Shown: in pieces, positions 47,238 to 54,422 of the stretch
How the letters are laid out: each line of letters begins with the position of its first letter
Numbering within the stretch: position 1 is the first letter of the stretch
Source: Streptomyces puniciscabiei
Lineage (GTDB): Bacteria > Actinomycetota > Actinomycetes > Streptomycetales > Streptomycetaceae
NCBI RefSeq assembly: GCF_006715785.1
Contig: NZ_VFNX01000001.1
Coordinates: 1,378,501-1,442,500 of the forward strand
Length of the DNA stretch: 64,000 nucleotides
Direction: 5' to 3'
Notes under the pieces: model-generated
Told to the model about the DNA's origin: nothing
Database searches by the model: none
The model's input: the letters and a program-made list of their open reading frames with translations, nothing else
Translations under genes and position numbers: made by a program

Positions 47238-47411
47238 CGCTTTCCCTCCGGCCGGCAAACGTCCACCGGCCCAACTAGAGATCTTGAGGAAGCGGCGACT
47301 GCCCTGCTGAGGGGCCCCATGAAGTCGTGATTCCGGGCGTCCACCGCCGGGCCCGTTGGTCTGCGGGCCGCTGTGTGGTTCCAGAGTGGCGCGTTCCACG
47401 GAAAATTGAAC

Positions 47412-47436
47412 TTGCGTTTCACAGAGTGAGACGCAA
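47412..47436. promoter_or_regulatory. NdgR operator in the leuC-ndgR divergent region
   Basis: Inverted repeat TTGCGTTTCAC (47412-47422), AGA, GTGAGACGCAA (47426-47436), one mismatch. It starts 35 bases before the ndgR ATG, and known IclR-family autoregulation makes it the obvious NdgR box. Spacing allows repression of ndgR while activating leuC. Confidence 0.85.
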
Positions 47437-47446
47437 GTATCGTTGC

Positions 47447-48163
47447 ATGGACAACAGTAGCGGCGTCGGCGTTCTGGACAAGGCGGCCCTCGTCCTGAGC
47501 GCTCTGGAGTCCGGTCCGGCCACCCTCGCGGGTCTGGTCGGCGCGACCGGACTGGCTCGACCCACGGCCCACCGCCTGGCCGTGGCCCTGGAACACCACC
47601 GCATGGTGGCACGCGACATGCAGGGCCGGTTCATCCTCGGCCCGCGGCTCGCGGAACTGGCGGCGGCGGCCGGCGAGGACCGCCTGCTCGCGACGGCGGG
47701 CCCCGTGCTCACCCACCTCCGCGATGTCACCGGCGAGAGCGCACAGCTCTACCGCCGCCAGGGTGACATGCGGATCTGTGTGGCCGCGGCGGAGCGCCTG
47801 TCCGGCCTGCGGGACACGGTCCCGGTCGGCTCCACGCTCACGATGAAGGCCGGCTCCTCGGCGCAGATCCTGATGGCCTGGGAGGAGCCCGAGCGTCTGC
47901 ACCGCGGCCTGCAGGGCGCCCGCTTCACGGCGACGGCCCTGTCGGGCGTACGGCGGCGCGGCTGGGCGCAGTCCATCGGCGAGCGCGAGCCGGGCGTGGC
48001 GTCCGTCTCGGCGCCGGTGCGCGGCCCCTCCAACCGGGTGGTGGCCGCCGTCTCGGTGTCCGGGCCGATCGAGCGTCTGACCCGCCATCCGGGCCGTATG
48101 CACGCCCAGGCGGTCATCGACGCCGCCGCCCGCCTCTCCGAGGCCCTGCGCCGCTCGGGCTGA
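47447..48163 (+). CDS. ndgR: IclR-family regulator NdgR
   Basis: 238 residues from ATG 47447 ([15 protein letters not shown]). The N-terminal winged helix (about 8-65) includes [25 protein letters not shown]; the ligand-binding IclR domain follows with [22 protein letters not shown] and [27 protein letters not shown]. NdgR (SCO5552) controls leucine and methionine/cysteine genes, antibiotic production and thiol stress. It regulates the adjacent leuCD via 47412-47436. No ribosome-binding site precedes the ATG. Confidence 0.95.
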   Translation: MDNSSGVGVLDKAALVLSALESGPATLAGLVGATGLARPTAHRLAVALEHHRMVARDMQGRFILGPRLAELAAAAGEDRLLATAGPVLTHLRDVTGESAQLYRRQGDMRICVAAAERLSGLRDTVPVGSTLTMKAGSSAQILMAWEEPERLHRGLQGARFTATALSGVRRRGWAQSIGEREPGVASVSAPVRGPSNRVVAAVSVSGPIERLTRHPGRMHAQAVIDAAARLSEALRRSG

Positions 48164-48190
48164 GGCCCGCTTCCGGGATGTCCGGGACGC

Positions 48191-48230
48191 CGAGGAGGGC
48201 CTGCCCCAACGCCGCGGCAGGCCCTCCTCG
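48191..48230. terminator. 15-bp hairpin terminator
   Basis: Perfect arms CGAGGAGGGCCTGCC (48191-48205) and GGCAGGCCCTCCTCG (48216-48230), 10-base loop, between convergent ndgR and the DUF4188-like gene. Confidence 0.9.
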
Positions 48231-48249
48231 CTCCCCCGGTCCCCCCGGT

Positions 48250-48759
48250 TCAGCCGGCCTTCTCGGCCACCGGCTGCTGCTCGGACCGGTGGGCGAACCG
48301 GTCCTTCGCGTACCGCCCCCGCCTCTCCAGCGGGATCTGCCCGTGCGCGGCGGCCAGCCCGAACGCCGGCATGTCCCCGTAGATCGCCTCGTACGACCCC
48401 TCCGGCACGACGTACGTCTCGTGCCAGATGCCCACCTGTCCGCGCTGCCTCCCGGTCCGCTCCTTGCGGTTGAGCGTCGCCCAGGCCTTGTGGTGGAAGG
48501 CGTCGGGCGCGGTCGCGTAGCGGTACAGCTTCTCCTTGGACTCCCAGTACTGCACGATGTAGTACGTCCGCGGCGACGCCGTCAGCATGACCCGGCCGAG
48601 CAGGCCCCGTGCGGGGTCCTTCTCGAGCTCCCGCAGCATGCGGAACATCGCGAGCATCACCGGCAGCCACAGATGGACGGTCCAGAAGCGGTTGATGCGC
48701 ATGCCGATCAGCAGGACGACGACCTCGCCCTTCGCGTCGGCGGTCGTACGGGACACCAT
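48250..48759 (-). CDS. DUF4188-like monooxygenase-related protein
   Basis: 169 residues from ATG 48759 (MVSRTTADAKGEVVVLLIGMRINR), with GGGGGAAG upstream. The ferredoxin-like WESKEKLYRYATAPDAFHHKAW and VGIWHETYVVPEGSYEAIYGDMPAFGLA segments are those of the DUF4188 family, which resembles heme-degrading monooxygenases or dimeric alpha-beta barrels. A hydrophobic NRFWTVHLWLPVMLAMF lies near the N-terminus. It diverges from a MerR gene. Confidence 0.82.
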   Translation of the reverse strand: MVSRTTADAKGEVVVLLIGMRINRFWTVHLWLPVMLAMFRMLRELEKDPARGLLGRVMLTASPRTYYIVQYWESKEKLYRYATAPDAFHHKAWATLNRKERTGRQRGQVGIWHETYVVPEGSYEAIYGDMPAFGLAAAHGQIPLERRGRYAKDRFAHRSEQQPVAEKAG

Positions 48760-48789
48760 GACCAACTTCCCCCTCATTAGAGAGCGGCG

Positions 48790-48816
48790 CTATCCAATTA
48801 CAGGATGATTGGATAG
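48790..48816. promoter_or_regulatory. MerR operator dyad
   Basis: CTATCCAAT (48790-48798) and ATTGGATAG (48808-48816) are perfect 9-base arms separated by 9 bases, in the 85-base gap between the divergent genes. Fits a MerR/PadR-type dimer site; the AT content stands out from the flanks. Confidence 0.82.
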
Positions 48817-48844
48817 TGGCACTTGCCAAGGAAAGGCGCAAGAG

Positions 48845-49489
48845 ATGCGGCTGGCGGAGCTGAGCGAGCGCAGCGGTGTGTCCACCGCGACGATCAAGTA
48901 CTACCTGCGCGAGGGGCTGTTGCCGCCGGGCCGCCAGATCAACGCCACGACGGCCGAGTACGACGAGGAGCATCTGCGCCGGCTGCGGCTGGTGCGGGCG
49001 ATGATCCAGGTGGGCCGGGTGCCGGTGGCGAAGGTGCGCGAGGTGCTCGGGCACGTGGACGACGACTCCCTGCCCCGCACGATCCGCCTGGGCGCGGCGC
49101 TGTGGGCGCTGCCGCAGGTGCCGGAGCCGGACGAGGACGACGAGTACGTCCAAGCCGCCCACCAGGAGATCGACACGCTCCTGGACCGGCTCGGCTGGCA
49201 CAACGCCAAGCAGCTCACGACCATCTCCCCCGCGTACCGCTCGCTGGTGGTGGCGGTGGCCGCGTTCCGCCGGCTCGGCTACGGCTTCGGGTCCGAACTG
49301 CTCGCGCCCTACGCCGAGTTGATGCACCGGACAGCCGTCCTCGACCTGGACAACATGGAGACGTACCCGTCGCAGGCGGAGCGGGTCGAGTTCGCGATCC
49401 TGGGGGCGATCCTCAACGAGCCAGTGCTGCAGGCACTGCACCGGCTGGCCCAGGAGGAGGAGACGGCGCGGCGGTACGGCTTCGACTAG
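48845..49489 (+). CDS. MerR-family transcriptional regulator
   Basis: 214 residues from ATG 48845 (MRLAELSERSGVSTATIKYYLREGLLPPGR). The winged helix plus wing and AEYDEEHLRRLRLVRAMIQVGRVPVAKVREVLGHVDD are MerR features. The helical C-terminus (about 90-214) has no Cys cluster, so it senses an organic or unknown signal rather than metal. Binds probably to the dyad at 48790-48816, controlling itself and the DUF4188-like gene. Confidence 0.92.
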   Translation: MRLAELSERSGVSTATIKYYLREGLLPPGRQINATTAEYDEEHLRRLRLVRAMIQVGRVPVAKVREVLGHVDDDSLPRTIRLGAALWALPQVPEPDEDDEYVQAAHQEIDTLLDRLGWHNAKQLTTISPAYRSLVVAVAAFRRLGYGFGSELLAPYAELMHRTAVLDLDNMETYPSQAERVEFAILGAILNEPVLQALHRLAQEEETARRYGFD

Positions 49490-49507
49490 CCGGTGCCGGG
49501 TACGACG

Positions 49508-49535
49508 AAGGCCCTCCGCCTAAGCGAAGGGCCTT
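49508..49535. terminator. Bidirectional terminator between MerR gene and tRNA cluster
   Basis: AAGGCCCT (49508-49515) and AGGGCCTT (49528-49535), then CCTTCTGT on the plus strand. It serves MerR and the minus-strand tRNA transcript. Confidence 0.8.
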
Positions 49536-49542
49536 CCTTCTG

Positions 49543-49615
49543 TACCCCCGACCGGATTCGAACCGGCGCTACCGCCTTGAGAGGGCGGCGTGCTAGGCCG
49601 CTACACAACGGGGGC
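49543..49615 (-). tRNA. tRNA-Glu (anticodon CTC)
   Basis: 73 bases. Acceptor GCCCCCG/CGGGGGT, anticodon stem CCGCC/GGCGG with loop CTCTCAA (anticodon CTC), T arm GGTTCGAATCC. First of five tRNAs in the cluster in plus-strand order, last transcribed. CCA is not encoded. Confidence 0.97.
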
Positions 49616-49643
49616 GTGGACGCTGCGTTTCCGCAGGTCCGAG

Positions 49644-49715
49644 CTGGTCTACCTGGACTCGAACCAAGACTAACTGAACCAGAATCAGTCGTGCTGCCAA
49701 TTACACCATAGACCA
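49644..49715 (-). tRNA. tRNA-Gln (anticodon CTG)
   Basis: 72 bases. Acceptor TGGTCTA/TAGACCA, anticodon stem ACTGA/TCAGT with loop TTCTGGT (anticodon CTG), T arm GGTTCGAGTCC. Not CCA-encoded. Confidence 0.97.
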
Positions 49716-49736
49716 ATGATGGTTTAGACCAGTCAG

Positions 49737-49809
49737 TACCCCCGACCGGATTCGAACCGGCGCTACCGCCTTGAGAGGGCGGCGTGCTAGGCCGCTACAC
49801 AACGGGGGC
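49737..49809 (-). tRNA. tRNA-Glu (anticodon CTC)
   Basis: Identical to the copy at 49543-49615 in the tRNA body, with loop CTCTCAA. Third of the five genes. Confidence 0.97.
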
Positions 49810-49838
49810 CCTAGCGATCCCGACGAGATCAGGATCAG

Positions 49839-49911
49839 TACCCCCGACCGGATTCGAACCGGCGCTACTGCCTTGAGAGGGCAGCGTGCTAGGCCGCTAC
49901 ACAACGGGGGC
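49839..49911 (-). tRNA. tRNA-Glu (anticodon CTC)
   Basis: Same tRNA except for one compensated change in the anticodon stem (CTGCC/GGCAG instead of CCGCC/GGCGG region). The anticodon remains CTC. Confidence 0.97.
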
Positions 49912-49932
49912 TTTGCAGATAAGCTCTGCGAG

Positions 49933-50004
49933 CTGGCCTACCTGGACTCGAACCAAGACTAACTGAACCAGAATCAGTCGTGCTGCCAATTACACCATAG
50001 GCCA
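49933..50004 (-). tRNA. tRNA-Gln (anticodon CTG)
   Basis: Same as the tRNA-Gln at 49644 except for one acceptor-stem base pair (TGGCCTA/TAGGCCA). It is the promoter-proximal gene of the cluster. Confidence 0.97.
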
Positions 50005-50094
50005 CTGGAACTCAAGCCCCTGCGGGGTTCTCGTTCTAGTTTGCTCCTCGGGGCTCCGGCCTTCCGGCCCGCTCCCCTCGGCGCAGGAAGAACA

Positions 50095-50826
50095 TTACCC
50101 GAAGGTGGACGGGGCTCCAAAACGGGTATCCGCGCGGACGAGCGCCGGGAGTTCGGCGAGGGTCGAGATCCGGCGGCAGACGGCCTCCCCGGCGGCCTGC
50201 GCGGAGCCCGTCCCGCGATCGATCCACACGGACAGCAGACCGGCCTCGGCGGCGCCCCGCCCGTCGATCTCCGGATGGTCGCCGACGTAGGCCACCTCGT
50301 GCGGAGGCAGCCGCAGCGCCTCGCAGACGGCCAGGAAGGCGCCGGCCTCCGGCTTGGAGACGCCCAGCTCGGCGGCGCACAGCACGACCTCGAAGCGGTC
50401 CAGGAGCCCGAGGGTGCGCAGCTTGTGCTCCTGGACCGTGAGGCTGGAGTTGGACAGCACCGCGTGCCGGTGGCTGGCGGAGAGGGCCTCCAGGGCGGGC
50501 AGGACGTCCGGGAAGAGGCTCCAGGCGGCCTCGTAGTGCCCTATGTACCGCTGGAACCAGGCGTCGCACTCGGCATCGGTCAGTTCCGTGTCGAGGAACA
50601 CACGCACGCGGTCGCGCCGCTGGTCCTGGAACGAGCACTCCCCCGCCGCGTACCGCGCCCACTGCCGGTCGGTGATCTCCCGCCACTGCAGGAGGGCCTG
50701 CTCTGGGCTGTCGTACCCGGCGAGCAGCCCTTCCACCGCCAGATGCGCCCGCATGCCCTCACGGTCGGCGGTCGTGTAGTCGAACAGCGTGTCGTCCACG
50801 TCCCAGACCACGGCTCTGATCGTCAT
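50095..50826 (-). CDS. HAD-family hydrolase
   Basis: 243 residues from ATG 50826 (MTIRAVVWDVDDTLFDYTTADREGM). HAD motifs: DVDDTLFD (motif I nucleophile Asp), LSNSSLTVQEHK (motif II), KPEAGAF (motif III Lys) and VGDHPEIDGRGAAEAG (motif IV). A helical cap follows motif I. Phosphatase or dehalogenase substrate unknown. It lies upstream of the tRNA-Gln and diverges from the RelE/ParE-like gene. Confidence 0.92.
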   Translation of the reverse strand: MTIRAVVWDVDDTLFDYTTADREGMRAHLAVEGLLAGYDSPEQALLQWREITDRQWARYAAGECSFQDQRRDRVRVFLDTELTDAECDAWFQRYIGHYEAAWSLFPDVLPALEALSASHRHAVLSNSSLTVQEHKLRTLGLLDRFEVVLCAAELGVSKPEAGAFLAVCEALRLPPHEVAYVGDHPEIDGRGAAEAGLLSVWIDRGTGSAQAAGEAVCRRISTLAELPALVRADTRFGAPSTFG

Positions 50827-50867
50827 GGCACCGACGGTACCGCCGAACGGCTGGCAGACTGGTCGGG

Positions 50868-51152
50868 ATGAGCGAGTACCGCGTCCAGTTCACCGTCGAG
50901 GCCCGTGCGACGTTCGACGCCCTGCCCGCGGAGCGCAGGACCCGGCTGGACCGTGCGCTGCGCATCCTGGCCCGCGATCCCTTCCGGAAGAACTCGACCG
51001 CGCCGCTCGGTCCGGACGAGCACCTGCGCAGGGCGTACGTGGGCCCCGGCCTGAAGGTGGAGTACGTGGTGGCCGGCCCGATCATGGTCGTCGTCGTGCT
51101 GGAGATCTTCGACGAGAGCGCCTACCTGATCGACGAAGCCGACGCGCAGTGA
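50868..51152 (+). CDS. RelE/ParE-superfamily-like protein (possible orphan toxin)
   Basis: 94 residues from ATG 50868 (MSEYRVQFTVEARATFDALPAERRTRLDRAL). N-terminal V-x-F-T-x-E-A-R segment and the ILARDPFRKNSTAPLGPDEHLRRAYVGPGLKVEYVVAGPIMVVVVLEI core fit the RelE/ParE fold of short mRNA interferases/gyrase toxins. No antitoxin gene is present on either side: the HAD gene is divergent and gltX convergent. It may be a chromosomally domesticated toxin or a benign homologue. Confidence 0.7.
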   Translation: MSEYRVQFTVEARATFDALPAERRTRLDRALRILARDPFRKNSTAPLGPDEHLRRAYVGPGLKVEYVVAGPIMVVVVLEIFDESAYLIDEADAQ

Positions 51153-51162
51153 CCAACGCAAC

Positions 51163-51198
51163 AGGGGCGGCACCCGGTACTCACCGGGTGCCGCCCCT
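51163..51198. terminator. 16-bp hairpin terminator
   Basis: AGGGGCGGCACCCGGT (51163-51178) and ACCGGGTGCCGCCCCT (51183-51198) with loop ACTC; serves the RelE/ParE-like gene and the convergent gltX. Confidence 0.93.
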
Positions 51199-51212
51199 GA
51201 CGCATGTGCCGG

Positions 51213-52697
51213 CTAGGCGCTCAGCTTCGCCAGCGCCGCGTCGATCCTGGCCAGCGCCTTCTCCTTGCCCAGGACCTCCAGGGACTCGAAGAGCGGCAGG
51301 CCGACGGTGCGGCCGGTGACGGCGACGCGGACCGGGGCCTGGGCCTTGCCGAGCTTGAGGCCGTGGGCCTCACCGGCGGCCAGGACGGCCTCCTTCAGGG
51401 CCTCGGGGGAGGTCCAGTCGGCCGACTCCAGCTTCTCGCGGGCGGTGCGCAGGAGGGCGTCGCTGCCCTCCTTCATCGCCTTCGTCCACGAAGCCTCGTC
51501 GTGGACCGGCTCGGCGAGGAAGAGGAAGTCCACGTTGTCGGTGATCTCCGACAGGACCTTGAGGCGGGTCTGGGCGTGCGGCGCGATCGCCTGCCACTTG
51601 GCCTCGTCGAAGTCCTCCGGCGCCCAGGGGGCGAACGGGGCCTTCAGCCACGGGCGGCAGCGCTCGGTGAACTCCTTCACATCCAGCATGCGGATGTGGT
51701 CGCCGTTGATCGCCTCGCACTTCTTCAGGTCGAAGCGGGCCGGGTTGGGATTCACGTCGGAGATGTCGAAGGCGGCGACCATCTCCTCGATCCCGAAGAC
51801 GTCCTGGTCCGCGGAGAGCGACCAGCCCAGCAGGGACAGGTAGTTGAGCAGGCCCTCGGGCAGGAAGCCCTGCTCGCGGTAGAGGTTCAGGGACGACTGC
51901 GGGTCGCGCTTGGAGAGCTTCTTGTTGCCCTCGCCCATCACGTACGGCAGGTGGCCGAAGGCCGGGACCTGCTTCGCGATGCCCAGCTCGATCAGCGCCT
52001 TGTACAGCGCGATCTGGCGCGGGGTGGAGGAGAGCAGGTCCTCGCCGCGCAGGACGTGGGTGATCTCCATCAGGGCGTCGTCGACCGGGTTGACCAGCGT
52101 GTACAGCGGGGCGCCGTTCGCGCGGACGATGCCGTAGTCCGGCACGTTCTCCGGGGTGAAGGTCAGCTCGCCGCGCACCAGGTCGGTGAAGGTGATCGTC
52201 TCGTCGGGCATCCGGAAGCGGACGATGGGCGTACGGCCCTGCGCCTGGTACTCCTCGACCTGCTCGGCGCTCAGGTCGCGGCAGTGGCCGTCGTAACCGG
52301 AGGGCTTGCCGGCGGCGCGCGCGGCCTCGCGGCGGGTGTCCAGCTCCTCCTGGGAGCAGTAGCAGTGGTAGGCGTGGCCGGCGTCCAGCAGCTTCCGGGC
52401 GACGTCGGCGTAGATGTCCATGCGCTGCGACTGACGGTACGGCGCGTGCGGCCCGCCGACCTCGGGGCCCTCGTCCCAGTCGAAGCCGAGCCAGCGCATC
52501 GCGTCGAGCAGCTGGTTGTACGACTCCTCCGAGTCGCGGGCGGCGTCGGTGTCCTCGATACGGAAGACCAGGGTGCCCTGGTGGTGCCGGGCGAACGCCC
52601 AGTTGAACAGGGCGGTGCGGACCAGGCCCACGTGGGGGTTACCGGTGGGCGAGGGACAGAAACGGACGCGTACGGGTGAGCCGGGTGCGCTAGCCAC
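51213..52697 (-). CDS. gltX: Glutamyl-tRNA synthetase
   Basis: 494 residues from GTG 52697, overlapping the FAA hydrolase stop by 8 bases, AAGG upstream. Class I synthetase with the HIGH-like [21 protein letters not shown] as the KMSKS equivalent, and the zinc-free catalytic core. Translational coupling to an FAA hydrolase is the same as in M. tuberculosis (Rv2992c/Rv2993c). The tRNA-Glu genes lie 1.2 kb away. Confidence 0.97.
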   Translation of the reverse strand: MASAPGSPVRVRFCPSPTGNPHVGLVRTALFNWAFARHHQGTLVFRIEDTDAARDSEESYNQLLDAMRWLGFDWDEGPEVGGPHAPYRQSQRMDIYADVARKLLDAGHAYHCYCSQEELDTRREAARAAGKPSGYDGHCRDLSAEQVEEYQAQGRTPIVRFRMPDETITFTDLVRGELTFTPENVPDYGIVRANGAPLYTLVNPVDDALMEITHVLRGEDLLSSTPRQIALYKALIELGIAKQVPAFGHLPYVMGEGNKKLSKRDPQSSLNLYREQGFLPEGLLNYLSLLGWSLSADQDVFGIEEMVAAFDISDVNPNPARFDLKKCEAINGDHIRMLDVKEFTERCRPWLKAPFAPWAPEDFDEAKWQAIAPHAQTRLKVLSEITDNVDFLFLAEPVHDEASWTKAMKEGSDALLRTAREKLESADWTSPEALKEAVLAAGEAHGLKLGKAQAPVRVAVTGRTVGLPLFESLEVLGKEKALARIDAALAKLSA

Positions 52698-53475
52698 GCT
52701 TGACAACCTTGTTGGTGAGAGTGCCGATGCCTTCGATGGAGACGGCGACCTCGTCGCCGACGTTCAGGGGGCCGACCCCCGCGGGGGTGCCGGTGAGGAT
52801 GACGTCGCCGGGCAGCAGGGTCATGGCCTCGGAGATGTTGACGACCAGGTCCTCGATGGGATGGATCATCTCGCTCGTGCGGCCCAGCTGGCGCTGCTCG
52901 CCGTTGACCGTGAGCTGGATGGTGAGGTCGTTCGCCCGGTCGAGGTCGATATCGGTCTCCACCCAGGGGCCGAGCGGGCAGGAGGTGTCGAAGCCCTTGG
53001 CCCGGGCCCACTGCTTCTCGCGGCGCTGCACATCGCGGGCGGTGACGTCGTTGGCGCAGGTGTAGCCGAGGATGACGTCCTTGACGCGCTCACGCGGGAC
53101 CTCGCGGCACATGCGGCCGATGACGACGGCCAGCTCGGCCTCGTGGTGCAGTTCCTCTGAGAAGGAGGGGTACTGGATGTCGTCGCCGGGGCCGATCACC
53201 GAGGTGGACGGCTTGAAGAAGGCGAAGGGGGCGTCCGGCACCTCGTTGCCCAGCTCGCGCGCGTGCTCGCTGTAGTTGCGGCCGAAGGCCACGACCTTGT
53301 TGGGGAGGACCGGCGGGAGCAGCCTGACCTTGCTCAGCGGCACCTTCGTACCGGAGAGCTCGTAGTCCGAGAACGGGATGCCCTTGATGATGTCGAGGAC
53401 GAGTTCGTCCTGCTTGTCGCCCTCGACCGCGCCGAAGGCTACGTTCCCGTCGATGGAGAACCTGGCGATGCGCAC
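52690..53475 (-). CDS. Fumarylacetoacetate hydrolase-family protein
   Basis: 261 residues from GTG 53475 ([21 protein letters not shown]). FAH fold: [39 protein letters not shown] with metal-binding Glu, [27 protein letters not shown]. Substrates vary (acylpyruvates, 2-oxohept-3-ene-dioate); neighbours do not help. Co-transcribed with gltX. Confidence 0.92.
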   Translation of the reverse strand: MRIARFSIDGNVAFGAVEGDKQDELVLDIIKGIPFSDYELSGTKVPLSKVRLLPPVLPNKVVAFGRNYSEHARELGNEVPDAPFAFFKPSTSVIGPGDDIQYPSFSEELHHEAELAVVIGRMCREVPRERVKDVILGYTCANDVTARDVQRREKQWARAKGFDTSCPLGPWVETDIDLDRANDLTIQLTVNGEQRQLGRTSEMIHPIEDLVVNISEAMTLLPGDVILTGTPAGVGPLNVGDEVAVSIEGIGTLTNKVVKRG

Positions 53476-53657
53476 GGGATCCTTGCGCCCCTTACTGAGA
53501 ACCGGCGTACTGACGCCCCAGGTTAACCGGTCGGACCGCGCATTTCCGCCGGGAAAGGGCCGTCATACGGGTGGGGCCGCCGGTGTGCGCCGGCAGCCCC
53601 GTATTCAGCACAAGGGGCGGCCCCTGGAGCTCGTCGGGGGCCGAGGTGGCCCGTCGG

Positions 53658-53849
53658 CTACTCTGCCGAGGCCGTCGCGCCGACCGGGACGTCCACCAGC
53701 ACCGTGCGGCGGGGGTTGGCCGTCTGGGCGGGGAGTTCGAGGGAGTGCTCCGGCAGCTCCGGCGTCTCCAGTTCGCCGGCGTCCTTCAGATGCGCCAGGG
53801 TGGTGCGTCGCGGGTTGGCGATCTTGTGGAACATCATCGTCGTCTTCAC
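53658..53849 (-). CDS. Small peptide with duplicated ANPRRT motif, 63 aa
   Basis: From GTG 53849 (VKTTMMFHKIANPRRTTLAHLKDAG), or ATG at 53837 or 53834. Two copies of ANPRRT, at about residues 11-16 (IANPRRTTLAHL) and about 44-49 (TANPRRTVLVDV), are separated by an acidic ELETPELPEHSLELPAQ linker. It ends VPVGATASAE. No signal peptide or membrane span. A leader/core arrangement as in ribosomally synthesised modified peptides is possible, but no modification enzyme is adjacent. Real expression is not proved. Confidence 0.6.
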   Translation of the reverse strand: MKTTMMFHKIANPRRTTLAHLKDAGELETPELPEHSLELPAQTANPRRTVLVDVPVGATASAE

Positions 53850-54422
53850 GGTTGTACGAGTCCTGGTTCTGTGTCGGCGGGCTTACAGAAGCATCCCTCT
53901 TGTAAAGCGTCAGGCTAAACATCCAATTCCCTGCCGATGGCGCCAACTGCCCACGAGGTGCGTGTGAGTTTGCTCACGACCTCGCGGACAATTCGGTCAA
54001 ACCGTACCGGCAACACGCCCTACCGAAACGGACATTGACCGCCTGAAGCCCTCATTCCGCTCCTGATCATGGCGACTCAGACACCTGACACCGGGCGACA
54101 ACTCGCAGTGATATGCCCGATATGGCCGGGATCAGCCTCCACGGCTGGTGACGTGACCCTCACAGCCCGTCACGTAGGTCACAGCTAGGGACACGGCCCT
54201 TGTTGGAGATCCGGCACTGTGCTGGAATTCCACGGACCGCCGCAGGGATCGAGCCGGCGCACAAGGGGCGCGAAGCAGCGCCGAGCGGCGGCCGAGACAG
54301 GGGGGAACCAGCGCCGGTCACTCAAGACCACCGGGGGGCGTATTCAGGGCGCTCTCCACAACGCCGACACCGTGTCCCTCCGTTCACGCGGAGGGGTGCC
54401 TGGTCCAGAGGTTGCGACGCTA
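53850..54422. other. Upstream region of first conservon
   Basis: About 570 bases with reduced GC at 53870-54200. No supported gene. Features include GTGAG/CTCAC (53964-53977) and a partly symmetrical GTGACGTGAC...GTCACGTAGGTCAC near 54149-54182; both are candidate regulator sites for cvnA. Confidence 0.45.
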
